DNA of 64,000 nt from Shewanella sp. KX20019 (GTDB lineage Bacteria > Pseudomonadota > Gammaproteobacteria > Enterobacterales > Shewanellaceae): contig NZ_CP068437.1 of assembly GCF_016757755.1 (NCBI RefSeq), positions 3,782,001 to 3,846,000 of the forward strand, given 5' to 3'. Each line of letters opens with the position of its first letter. Within the stretch, counting starts at the first letter, position 1. The translations under genes and the position numbers were made by a program. Under the pieces are notes generated by a model, which did not search any database, was not told where the DNA came from, and was given only the letters and a program-made list of their open reading frames with translations. This document shows positions 35,827 through 44,787 of the stretch, one piece after another.

Positions 35827-36513
35827 CTAGCTGGCTTTAGGTCGTAAGCTTAGCATCACGCTGGTACTCCAGCTGACGAAACTGGCGATACCAACCCATT
35901 CAAAAATGGCTGGCCACCAGATAGTTGGGCGGTGCATTTCCACCAACATTTCATGATAGAAAGCTCTACCGCCCTCTGTTAGCTCAAAACCTAGCAGAGG
36001 GGGTAATAAGAAAGCTGACATGCTCACAAAGGTCACAATGGCTAAAATACTGGTAGCACGCGAGAATAAGCGCCCTCGACCAACGAGTAAATACAGCCCG
36101 TAAAAAATCGAGCTAACACTGCCGAAGACAAAGAAGTACTTAATCGCCACGGTATGTAAATGGTAAACATTGATAGGGAACAAGCCGATGGCCGCTAAGC
36201 TAAAGAACGTCAGCCCTAAGCATGAAAAAAATGGGTAAGACCAAGGTGAGTCAGCGATTTGCAACGAAAAAAGACAAAAAAGTACCGCACTCAAGCTGCC
36301 GAAAAACAGACCGCCATTGATAATCACCGCAAAATAAGAGTGGCCATAGTTACCTAGCTCACTCAAGGTGTGATTCAAAAAATTAAAGCCTTTGCCATCA
36401 TACTGCTCAAATGTCAGTACCGACAATATCAGACCCAGCAATAAGCCGAAGATCCCGAGCATACCGAATCTAAATGCGAGTGTAGAAACCTTATTGTTTG
36501 TTCGAGCTACCAT
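35827..36513 (-). CDS. DUF998-like integral membrane protein
   Basis: 228 aa with about six hydrophobic helices and short loops. The 'NFLNHTLSELGNYGHS' stretch (about 45-60) after the first helix is the recurring signature of DUF998 proteins. Function unknown. It converges on ubiV with zero intergenic bases. An ATG with a weak ribosome site starts it. Confidence 0.7.
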   Translation of the reverse strand: MVARTNNKVSTLAFRFGMLGIFGLLLGLILSVLTFEQYDGKGFNFLNHTLSELGNYGHSYFAVIINGGLFFGSLSAVLFCLFSLQIADSPWSYPFFSCLGLTFFSLAAIGLFPINVYHLHTVAIKYFFVFGSVSSIFYGLYLLVGRGRLFSRATSILAIVTFVSMSAFLLPPLLGFELTEGGRAFYHEMLVEMHRPTIWWPAIFEWVGIASFVSWSTSVMLSLRPKAS

Positions 36514-36847
36514 ATATTCCTATTATTATATTTTCTAATGGCATCATCTAATGTATATCGAAATCAGTTTAGTTAAAGAGGTCTAGCTCAGATTTCTAAC
36601 AACCACTGCCACAAGAAAAATGTAACCCTTATGTTATTTCTATAGGCTACAACAGAAACTTTCAAGTTAAAATTCTGAAACAATCCCATTAACATTGATT
36701 AAAAAGAGAATAAACCCAAAATGTTACAGTAAAAAAGTGACCTGTACCTTTTGCTAATATTTCATTAAAAAAATTAGATAACCTGAATTAAAGTAAGTGT
36801 ATTAATGTTATATTTCGTCCTGCTATTTGCTGTAACATGGATGAATA
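36514..36847. other. Divergent spacer upstream of the DUF998-like and chemoreceptor genes
   Basis: About 330 AT-rich bases. No gene is seen and no clear sigma-28 flagellar promoter was recognised. Confidence 0.45.
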
Positions 36848-38392
36848 ATGACAAGAAACAATGCAAGCTTAGTCAAGCAGGAAGTAAAACTAACCTCTGC
36901 AGATCAATTGATCTCAAGCACCGATAAACAAGGCGTTGTCACCTACGTCAATCAACGATTTGTTGAGATCTCTGGCTATTCAGAGCAAGAACTGCTTGGC
37001 CACAACCATAATATTGTACGTCACCCTGACATGCCCAAAGCCGCCTTTAAAGAGATGTGGGAAAAGCTAGCAGCCGGACAATCATGGCGTGGCATGGTTA
37101 AAAATCGCTGTAAAAACGGTGATTTTTACTGGGTTGATGCTTTTGTATCACCGCTATTTGAGCAGGGTAAATTAGTTGGTTACCAATCTGTTCGGGTTGC
37201 ACCAAAAACCAAGTACATCAATAAAGCACAGCAGGTCTATCAGCGAATTAATTTAGGTAAGCGCGTTAGCGATCCCATCAGCTTAACCAATAAGCGATTG
37301 CTATCTGCACTTTGTGCTGGGCTGGGTTTAGCCGCTGCTGGTTATATATGGGGTTGGGGCGTGATCTTAGCTGGCGTCCTATTAATGGCGGTTAACCTTG
37401 CCATATTCTACGACGAAGCCTTTCGTATTCCCGCTAGATTAATGCAAATGAAACAACAGCATGATTCCATTAGCCGCTTTATCTATTGTGGTCGTGACAC
37501 CTCTTCACTGCTTGATTTTCAGTTAATGATGAAAGACGCCAAACTGCAAGGGGTGCTGGGACGATCTCAAGACAACGCCGAGCATATTGATGATATATCC
37601 ACGCAATTAATTACCGCCGCACAGCAAGCTCATATAGGACTCGATATTGAGAACCAACAAATAGAGCAAATAGCTAGCGCTACCGAAGAGATGGCCGCTA
37701 CCATTACCGAAGTGGCCTCAAACATCCAATCAACCTCTGACAGCATCCAAGACACCTACCAGCTTTGCCATGAAAGTCGTGACAAGATGCAAAAAAGTGC
37801 CACCAGCATTGGTGAGCTAACAGATTCGGTGACAGAAGCTGCAGCCAATGCACAACGACTAAACAAAGAAGCAGAGCGTGTTGCCAGCGCAATGACGGAG
37901 ATTGATGCTATTGCCGATCAGACCAATTTATTGGCGCTCAATGCCGCTATCGAAGCCGCAAGAGCGGGAGAACAGGGGCGAGGTTTTGCGGTGGTTGCCG
38001 ATGAAGTTCGCGCATTATCGAGCCGCACGCATCAGTCCACAGAAAGCATCTCTAAGAGTGTCAATGAGATGTTTTCAATGCTGACTCAATGGTCGAAGCA
38101 GCTGGAAATGAGCAAATCACAAGCATTACTATGCACGGATGACGCTGAAGTTTCAGCGCAAAAAATAGACGACATCTACCAAGCGGTAAGAAATATTCAT
38201 GACTTAGCGCAACAAAATGCCGTCGCTGCAGAACAGCAAACTCTAGTTGTGGGCGAAATAAACCAAAATATTAGCCACATTAGCCAAGCATCAAATGAAA
38301 ACTTGAATGCTATTGATGTGGTTGAAACATCGGTTAAAGAGTTAAAACTCAATGCTGAAAAGGCAAAATCTTTGAGAAAAACATTTAGTTAG
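36848..38392 (+). CDS. Aer-like PAS methyl-accepting chemotaxis receptor
   Basis: 514 aa. The N-terminal PAS domain (about 15-125: 'ISSTDKQGVVTYVNQRFVEISGY', 'HNIVRHPDMPKAAFKEMW') resembles Aer, which senses redox state through FAD. A hydrophobic hairpin (about 150-185) anchors it, followed by a cytoplasmic signalling domain with the conserved 'DQTNLLALNAAIEAARAGEQGRGFAVVADEVR' hairpin tip. It probably mediates energy taxis; the ligand or cofactor is inferred. No other che genes are nearby. Confidence 0.92.
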   Translation: MTRNNASLVKQEVKLTSADQLISSTDKQGVVTYVNQRFVEISGYSEQELLGHNHNIVRHPDMPKAAFKEMWEKLAAGQSWRGMVKNRCKNGDFYWVDAFVSPLFEQGKLVGYQSVRVAPKTKYINKAQQVYQRINLGKRVSDPISLTNKRLLSALCAGLGLAAAGYIWGWGVILAGVLLMAVNLAIFYDEAFRIPARLMQMKQQHDSISRFIYCGRDTSSLLDFQLMMKDAKLQGVLGRSQDNAEHIDDISTQLITAAQQAHIGLDIENQQIEQIASATEEMAATITEVASNIQSTSDSIQDTYQLCHESRDKMQKSATSIGELTDSVTEAAANAQRLNKEAERVASAMTEIDAIADQTNLLALNAAIEAARAGEQGRGFAVVADEVRALSSRTHQSTESISKSVNEMFSMLTQWSKQLEMSKSQALLCTDDAEVSAQKIDDIYQAVRNIHDLAQQNAVAAEQQTLVVGEINQNISHISQASNENLNAIDVVETSVKELKLNAEKAKSLRKTFS

Positions 38393-38411
38393 TTTGTACT
38401 CTCCTATAGAT

Positions 38412-38442
38412 GTTGTCATTACAGCCAAGCTGTAGTGACAAC
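38412..38442 (+). terminator. Hairpin after the chemoreceptor gene
   Basis: A 13-base stem (38412-38424 with 38430-38442) containing one G-U pair, 5-base loop. No T-run. Confidence 0.55.
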
Positions 38443-38746
38443 ACAAACCACACCAAAAACCAACAACAAAAGAACACGGTTAACACATTGTTTTAAATAA
38501 GTTTAAACAAAAAATAACTTTGTGCTTTTGCTGTTTATTCCGATACAATATAATTAGTCATTTTGAGTTAATAACTATTCGTTGGTCCTGATATATTCTA
38601 TATATTGGGAGAATCGTTTTACTTAGATGTTTTAAGGCGGTAACCTCGCCTGCTAGCAGTTGAATGAATATTCAATACATTATTTGCTTAAGTAAAAAGT
38701 CTGCGTTTAGGCTGTAAAGCAAAATTCGATATTTAGGGTAAAAAAA
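38443..38746 (+). promoter_or_regulatory. Spacer upstream of the YjiH-family gene
   Basis: About 300 AT-rich bases, presumably carrying the promoter. No specific operator recognised. Confidence 0.4.
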
Positions 38747-40102
38747 GTGTCAGAAAAGAAAACCCACAACATTAAAACAATACTTACGTTTATTGTGCCA
38801 TCACTGATCGGCCTACTGTTATTCATGACCCCTATCAGTTACCAAGACGCGATCACGATCCCCATTGCGATCATCTCTAAAGGTCTACAGAATCTGTTAG
38901 GTGATGCTCTCATTGGTATAGTTACTGGTATCGTTATCTTTACTGCCTTGGCATCATTACTAACTAAAATAGCAAAACCGAAAGCGATAATTGAAAACAG
39001 TTTTTTAAACACACTGTTTAATGTCACCCCTGTTTGGTTGGTGATCCGCATACTCGGCGCAATTTTTATCAGCTTAACCTTCTTCGACGTTGGACCTGAA
39101 GCCATTCGCTCTGGAGGTACAGGAGCACTCGTTCTTAACGACCTCTTACCCGTGCTGTTTTCAGTATTTTTATTTGCTGGGATGTTACTGCCACTATTAC
39201 TCAACTTTGGCCTGCTAGAGCTATTGGGCACCATGCTGACCAAGATCATGCGTCCTATCTTTAACTTGCCTGGACGTAGTGCGATTGATTGCATGGCATC
39301 ATGGTTAGGTGACGGTAGCGTCGGGATCTTGATGACCAGCAAGCAATATGAAGCCCGCTTCTATACACAACGAGAAGCCGCTGTTATCGGTACAACATTT
39401 TCAGCCGTATCGATTACCTTTTCACTTGTGGTTATCTCGCAAGTACAGCTAGAACATCTGTTTGTACCTTTTTACCTCACCGTGTGTTTTGCAGGTTTTG
39501 TTGCCGCGATTATTGTGCCTAAGCTACCGCCACTGTCATGGAAAAAAGACCTCTATATTGATGAAACACCTCGCCATAAGGATGACGAAGTTATCCCAGC
39601 AGGCCATGGCGTAATGTCTTGGGGTTTAGAGCAAGCGCTAACAAAAGCTTCTCGTGCTGGCGGCATCAAACATACCCTGACTGATGGCGTTAAGAACGTT
39701 GTTGATATGATTTTTGGTGTCATTCCAGTGGTCATGGGGATTGGTACCATCGCCTTAATGATTGCCGAATTCACGCCAATCTTTAACTATCTTGGGATGC
39801 CATTTATTCCGCTACTAGAGCTACTGCAAGTGCCGGAAGCTGTTGAAGCGTCTAAGACGATTGTGGTTGGTTTTGCGGATATGTTTATTCCGGCTATCCT
39901 TGCCAGCTCTATTGAGTCTGACATGACCCGCTTTATTATTGCGGCGCTGTCGGTCACTCAGCTTATCTATATGAGTGAAGTAGGCGCACTACTCATGGGC
40001 AGTAAAATCCCAGTCAATTTCCTTGAGCTTGCGGTGGTCTTTATCTTAAGAACACTAGTGACTTTGCCTGTGATTGCAGGTATCGCCCACCTGATTTTCT
40101 AG
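38747..40102 (+). CDS. yjiH: YjiH-family membrane protein with nucleoside-recognition (Gate) domain
   Basis: 451 aa with about ten membrane helices. The 'DCMASWLGDGSVGILMTSKQYE' region (about 178-199) and a later 'IESDMTRFIIAALSVTQLIYMSEVGALL' segment match the Gate/nucleoside-recognition fold of the YjiH group. The transported substrate is unknown. It starts with GTG at 38747 after an AGGG ribosome site. A strong terminator follows. Confidence 0.85.
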   Translation: MSEKKTHNIKTILTFIVPSLIGLLLFMTPISYQDAITIPIAIISKGLQNLLGDALIGIVTGIVIFTALASLLTKIAKPKAIIENSFLNTLFNVTPVWLVIRILGAIFISLTFFDVGPEAIRSGGTGALVLNDLLPVLFSVFLFAGMLLPLLLNFGLLELLGTMLTKIMRPIFNLPGRSAIDCMASWLGDGSVGILMTSKQYEARFYTQREAAVIGTTFSAVSITFSLVVISQVQLEHLFVPFYLTVCFAGFVAAIIVPKLPPLSWKKDLYIDETPRHKDDEVIPAGHGVMSWGLEQALTKASRAGGIKHTLTDGVKNVVDMIFGVIPVVMGIGTIALMIAEFTPIFNYLGMPFIPLLELLQVPEAVEASKTIVVGFADMFIPAILASSIESDMTRFIIAALSVTQLIYMSEVGALLMGSKIPVNFLELAVVFILRTLVTLPVIAGIAHLIF

Positions 40103-40127
40103 TTTTTATGAGGACGGGTTAAGGTTC

Positions 40128-40157
40128 AAAAGGAGCGCTGCGGCGCTCCTTTTTTTT
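40128..40157 (+). terminator. Strong terminator of yjiH
   Basis: AAAAGGAGCGC (40128-40138) pairs with GCGCTCCTTTT (40143-40153), 4-base loop, then a run of eight or more T. Confidence 0.92.
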
Positions 40158-40248
40158 ACCTCGTCATCAACATGCCATAAATAGTTCATCTCACAGTCAA
40201 CTGCCACTTTTACTCTATCGTCATATCGCCGCTTCAACTGGCAGGACA

Positions 40249-41178
40249 ATGAGAAAACAACAGCAAGCAATTGCGACCAAAGACCTCAAGAGCCCGCTCA
40301 GCGATGGTCTAATACCGCCCATAAATAACCTTCTTAAGTCAATAAAAACACCTAAGGAGAGTGAAACGCAGCAACACTACAATGCTATTTGGCTTTCAGA
40401 TGTTCACCTTGGCAGCAAGGACTGTAAAGCTGACTACTTACTGCAACTATTGAACTCTCTGCAAACTGACACCCTGTTTCTTGTCGGTGACATCTTTGAC
40501 ATATGGGCACTAAAACGTAAATTCCTTTGGCCCAAATCACATAATCTCATCCTGCAAAAACTACTCAAGATGGCGCGGGAAGACACCCGTATTATTTACA
40601 TTCCCGGTAATCATGACGAAGCACTAAAGCCTTATGATGGATTTAATCTATGGGATCTCAGCATATGCAAAGAACATATTCACACCACAAAAACAGGTCG
40701 TAAAGTACTGATACTCCATGGCGACCAATTTGACTCAGAAGTATGTATTGGCCGTGCCTACGCTAAGTTGGGTGATCACCTCTATGACCTTTTATTGTTT
40801 CTAAATCGTCAATTGCATAAGGTACGCAGCCATTTAGGTTACCCGTACTGGTCACTCGCCAGTTACGTAAAGCTCCGAGTAGGTAAAGCACAGCAAGCAA
40901 TTCAACATTATCGCAGTGCGGTGATCCGCTATGCCAAACGCAAAAAAGTCGATGTTGTTGTTTGCGGTCATATCCATCAACCAGAGCTCTCCGTTACTAA
41001 TAATATTGTGTATGCCAATGACGGCGACTGGGTAGAAAACTGCACCTTTATCGCGGAGTCAAACAGCGGAGATATCCAGTTGCTCAAATGGCAAGAAGCC
41101 ACTGCTAGCGCTCGACTTATCAGTGCAGTTCAATTTAGCCAGCATTGTGCTTCAGCCGTAACAAAGCGTGTTGCTTAA
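40249..41178 (+). CDS. LpxH-like metallophosphoesterase
   Basis: 309 aa. Calcineurin-type phosphoesterase with DVHLGSKD (metal site 1), GDIFD, GNHDE, HGDQFD and GHIHQPE motifs in order, as in LpxH and related COG2908 enzymes. It is longer than true LpxH (about 240 aa), with an extra 35-residue N-terminus, so it is more likely a paralogue acting on another phospho-lipid or nucleotide than the lipid A enzyme. It is 23 bases upstream of the ornithine-lipid synthase gene, suggesting a joint role in membrane lipid remodelling. Confidence 0.82.
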   Translation: MRKQQQAIATKDLKSPLSDGLIPPINNLLKSIKTPKESETQQHYNAIWLSDVHLGSKDCKADYLLQLLNSLQTDTLFLVGDIFDIWALKRKFLWPKSHNLILQKLLKMAREDTRIIYIPGNHDEALKPYDGFNLWDLSICKEHIHTTKTGRKVLILHGDQFDSEVCIGRAYAKLGDHLYDLLLFLNRQLHKVRSHLGYPYWSLASYVKLRVGKAQQAIQHYRSAVIRYAKRKKVDVVVCGHIHQPELSVTNNIVYANDGDWVENCTFIAESNSGDIQLLKWQEATASARLISAVQFSQHCASAVTKRVA

Positions 41179-41201
41179 CGACATATTACGAGGGACTGAT
41201 T

Positions 41202-42941
41202 ATGATTTTCAATGTCGATAATGTTGTACAACAAAACCTTCCCATGCTTGATAAGAGCCCTTGGTTAGCCGCGCCAACCAGGGCCATGCTGCGTTACCTT
41301 CTTATGGAAAAAGAGTGCAATGATATCGCCAGTCAATTTTCATTTTTAAAAGGGATCGACTTCGTCGAGCAAGTGCTCAATAGTTTTAATTTCAACTACA
41401 GTGTGCCCAATAGCGAAATCGAAAATGTCCCAATTGAAGGGCGGGTGGTTATCTATGCCAACCACCCTATCGGCTCATTAGACGCCTTGGCCATAATAAA
41501 GCTCATCAGCAAAGTGAGACCCGACATTAAAGTGGTTGCTAATGAACTATTAATGGCACTTGAACCCTTGCATTCAATCCTTTTGCCCGTTCGGAATATG
41601 ACGGGGGGAACACCAAAACAGCACCTAGACAATATTCATAAGCATTTACGAAATGAGGGAGCTCTATTGATTTTCCCTAGCGGTGAAGTGTCAAGACTGC
41701 GGCCTACTGGCGTAGTTGATCTGCACTGGCATTCTGGCTTTTTAAAGATAGCCAAGGCCTGTAATGCGCCATTACTACCGATGCACGCAGATGCTAAAAA
41801 CTCAGCAGCATTTTATGGTGCGTCGATGCTTTACAAGCCGCTAGCAAGCCTGATGCTCGTTAAAGAGATGTTTAAACAAGCCAAGAAAACTATGCCTGTG
41901 CGTATAGGTGAGTTAATTCCTAAAGAGGTGGTTAATAGCACAGACTTCCCGCTGAAGACGAAAGTGAAACTGCTAAAAAATCACCTCTACCGGATTAGTA
42001 AAAATCGTAGCCCATTGTTTAGCACCCAAAGCGCCATTGCTCACCCAGAGTCTCGCAGCGAACTGCAAACTGCACTGTTGCAGTGTGAGCTACTTGGCGA
42101 TACTAGCGACAAAAAGAAGATATATCTGTATCAACACCAATCAAGTAATCCCATTATGCGCGAAATAGGTCGACTAAGAGAGATAGCCTTTCGCGCAGTA
42201 GGAGAAGGAACGGGAAATCGCCGAGATACCGACAAATATGACTCCTACTATCAACACCTAGTGTTGTGGGATCCCGTTGATTTGGAGATCGTAGGCTCCT
42301 ACCGTTTTGCTGGAGCCAAAGAGGTGCACCAACAGCAGGGAAATGATGCTCTTTATAGCCAATCTTTATTTGAATACCAAAGCGCCTTTACCCCCTATTT
42401 TGAACAAGGTTTGGAGCTTGGGCGTAGCTTTGTACAGCCCAAGTATTGGGGTAAACGCAGTTTAGAATACTTGTGGGTTGGTATCGGGGCATTTCTAGTT
42501 AAAAACCCACAGTACCGCTACTTATTTGGTCCTGTGTCGTTAAGCGATCAGTTACCTGAGCCCGCTAAAGAGCGACTAGTACATTTTTATAAAACCCAGT
42601 TTGCCAATGGCCAATCGCTTGCACAGTCTTTCAGTCCCTATCTTTTTAATGAAGATAAACTGCAGTTTCTGAATAGCCAATATGGTGATCTTGCATATGC
42701 AGAGGGGTTTAAGTTACTTAAGCAGACCATGGCAAGCATGGGGACTGCAGTCCCAGCTCTGTATAAACAATATGGTGAACTGTGTAATGACGATGGTGTC
42801 AGCTTTCTTGATTTTGGCATAGACGCCGAGTTTGGCGATTGTATTGATGGTTTAGTGCTGGTTGATACCCATAAACTAAAAGACAAAAAGCGTAGTCGCT
42901 ACTTTGATTGTCATCGCCCTGAAATTGGAGCGTTAAATTAG
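41202..42941 (+). CDS. Two-domain acyltransferase, OlsF-like ornithine lipid synthase
   Basis: 579 aa from the ATG at 41202 (ACGAGGGA ribosome site; the frame is open from 41145 inside the previous gene). The N-terminal PlsC-type domain has the acyltransferase motifs NHPIGSLD (87-94) and FPSGEVSR (158-165). The C-terminal half (about 310-579) is a GNAT/OlsB-like domain (DKYDSYYQHLVLWD, LELGRSFVQPKYWG). This OlsA-then-OlsB order is that of OlsF, which makes phosphorus-free ornithine lipids in one polypeptide. Substrate specificity is inferred from architecture. Confidence 0.78.
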   Translation: MIFNVDNVVQQNLPMLDKSPWLAAPTRAMLRYLLMEKECNDIASQFSFLKGIDFVEQVLNSFNFNYSVPNSEIENVPIEGRVVIYANHPIGSLDALAIIKLISKVRPDIKVVANELLMALEPLHSILLPVRNMTGGTPKQHLDNIHKHLRNEGALLIFPSGEVSRLRPTGVVDLHWHSGFLKIAKACNAPLLPMHADAKNSAAFYGASMLYKPLASLMLVKEMFKQAKKTMPVRIGELIPKEVVNSTDFPLKTKVKLLKNHLYRISKNRSPLFSTQSAIAHPESRSELQTALLQCELLGDTSDKKKIYLYQHQSSNPIMREIGRLREIAFRAVGEGTGNRRDTDKYDSYYQHLVLWDPVDLEIVGSYRFAGAKEVHQQQGNDALYSQSLFEYQSAFTPYFEQGLELGRSFVQPKYWGKRSLEYLWVGIGAFLVKNPQYRYLFGPVSLSDQLPEPAKERLVHFYKTQFANGQSLAQSFSPYLFNEDKLQFLNSQYGDLAYAEGFKLLKQTMASMGTAVPALYKQYGELCNDDGVSFLDFGIDAEFGDCIDGLVLVDTHKLKDKKRSRYFDCHRPEIGALN

Positions 42942-42980
42942 TACGGCATAGAAAGTGAGGTTTGACGTTGATTATATTCA

Positions 42981-43016
42981 AACATTAAGGCCAGCTCGAT
43001 GGCTGGCCTTAATGTT
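42981..43016. terminator. Bidirectional hairpin between olsF-like gene and purine permease
   Basis: Perfect 15-base arms (42981-42995 and 43002-43016) with a 6-base loop between two converging genes. Confidence 0.8.
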
Positions 43017-43031
43017 CAGTCTGTAATCCTA

Positions 43032-44390
43032 TTAAATCGCCCAGCCACCCATATAAAAAGCAACTAAACCTAGAGTTATAGCGATAACACCAAGACGCAG
43101 CTTACGCCACTCACCACTGCATATACGGCCAATCACCAAGGTAACAAAACCCAGCATAATACCGGTGACAATATTGCAACTTAAGATGATAAATACCGCG
43201 CAAGTTAGGCCTGCCATCGCGTCAACTTTATCGTCAAAATCAAGCTTAGTGACATTGCTTAGCATCAATAGTCCTACATACATCAGTGCGGGAGCCGTTG
43301 CATAAGCTGGCACTAAAAAGCTCAGCGGTGCCAAAAACATCATCAGTAAAAACAGTAGGCCAACGATAGTTGCTGTAAGACCTGTTTTGCCACCAGCTGC
43401 GGTTCCTGCCGCCGATTCAATATACACAGCAGCAGGTGCGCCGCCGACTGCGCCAGCAAAAATACTGCTAACAGAATCAGATGTCAGCGCTTTGCCGCCG
43501 CCAACAATATTATCCTTGTCATCAAGAAGTTCCGCTTGCCCCGCAACCGCACGTATTGTGCCTGTTGCATCAAAAATTGCCGTCATCACCAAGGCCAATA
43601 CAATAGGTAATACCACTGGATTTAATGCGCCCATAATATCGAGTTGGCCAATGAGCGATGTTTCAGACATGAGATCTGGCAGAGCGAACAACCCTTGATA
43701 GGTCACGGATGGGTCAAAAACCAATCCGAAAATTGATAGTCCGATAATCACCAGTAATATGCCACCGGGCATACCACGGCGCTCCAACCCAATTGTCGCC
43801 GCAAGACCCACAATCGTCGCAATAACAGGCAAGCTATTAATATCACCCAGCTTTACTGGCAAACCAGCATCGTTCGCTACAATCAACTGCACGCTATTCG
43901 TGGCAATTAACAGTAAAAAAAGCCCAATACCAATGCCTGTACCGTGAGCGATACCTTTTGGCAAGTTAGTCAGTACCCACTGACGTATACCAGTAACACT
44001 CACAAGGGTAAATACGATACCCATCAGGAAGATGGCGCCCAAGGTTACGGGGATCGATATCCCCTGCCCCAACACCATACTAAAAGCAGTAAACGCCGTC
44101 AGTGAAATGGCACAACCTATGGCCATCGGCAGATTAGCCCATAACCCCATCAGCAATGAACCAAAAGCGGCAATTAAGCAGGTAGCGATAAATACCGCAG
44201 CAGGATCAAAACCTGCAGCCCCCAGCATATTTGGCACCACGATCACCGAATAGACCATCGCTAAAAACGTGGTAAAACCAGCAATGACTTCACGTTTTAG
44301 GGTGCTGCCACGGGCAGTAATGTTGAAATATCGATCCAGAAATGGATCAGAGGCAGCTGTCGAGTTAGAGAGAGTCTGTTCAGACTTCAT
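43032..44390 (-). CDS. NCS2-family purine permease, AzgA type
   Basis: 452 aa from the ATG at 44390. Inner-membrane purine/proton symporter of the AzgA (adenine/guanine/hypoxanthine) branch: start 'DRYFNITARGSTLKREVIAGFTTFLAMVYS', the 'TAIFDATGTIRAVAGQAEL' motif and 'ESAAGTAAGGKTGLTA'. About 12-14 helices. The exact purine is not decidable. No purine-breakdown genes are adjacent. The long, possibly structured leader (44391-44600) is noted separately. Confidence 0.9.
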   Translation of the reverse strand: MKSEQTLSNSTAASDPFLDRYFNITARGSTLKREVIAGFTTFLAMVYSVIVVPNMLGAAGFDPAAVFIATCLIAAFGSLLMGLWANLPMAIGCAISLTAFTAFSMVLGQGISIPVTLGAIFLMGIVFTLVSVTGIRQWVLTNLPKGIAHGTGIGIGLFLLLIATNSVQLIVANDAGLPVKLGDINSLPVIATIVGLAATIGLERRGMPGGILLVIIGLSIFGLVFDPSVTYQGLFALPDLMSETSLIGQLDIMGALNPVVLPIVLALVMTAIFDATGTIRAVAGQAELLDDKDNIVGGGKALTSDSVSSIFAGAVGGAPAAVYIESAAGTAAGGKTGLTATIVGLLFLLMMFLAPLSFLVPAYATAPALMYVGLLMLSNVTKLDFDDKVDAMAGLTCAVFIILSCNIVTGIMLGFVTLVIGRICSGEWRKLRLGVIAITLGLVAFYMGGWAI

Positions 44391-44787
44391 AGTTATTATA
44401 CCTTTATGATCTCTTAAATATGAGTTAACCAATGGTCATTCATTGGCGACACGGCTATGGCAGGTAGAGCCCCAAACTAGATAGACTTGGGTGAGAGATC
44501 CACTTGGCGCTTAACGCGTTAGTGACCTGCGAGTATTGTTGTAAACAAATTTGTTATACACATTATCTGGTAAAATTTACTCTTACCAACATAGCCTTTG
44601 TTGGCGCGGAGTTTACAACATTAACCAAAAAGGAAATAGGAAACAGCTAACGTTTTTATGCTACAAATGTAAAAAACGACTCCAAAATAAAACAGCTTGT
44701 TCTGTATTATGTACAATGAAGTAACCCACTAGGGTGGTGGCATTGGCTATTAGATATCACTCCCAGCGATTGCGATAGTTTTTACTC
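44391..44787 (-). promoter_or_regulatory. Leader and promoter region of the purine permease
   Basis: About 400 bases. On the minus strand it contains a stem CCCAA...TTGGG followed by GGCTCTACCTGCC and a TAACGCGTTA palindrome, giving a potentially structured 5' leader. It does not fit the classic purine riboswitch core as I know it. The part from about 44600 to 44787 has no recognised feature. Confidence 0.35.

Noticed and set aside
44400..44600. Classic purine (add/xpt) riboswitch
   Set aside because: The three-way-junction core and the loop-loop kissing sequences do not match, despite a CTCTACC string.
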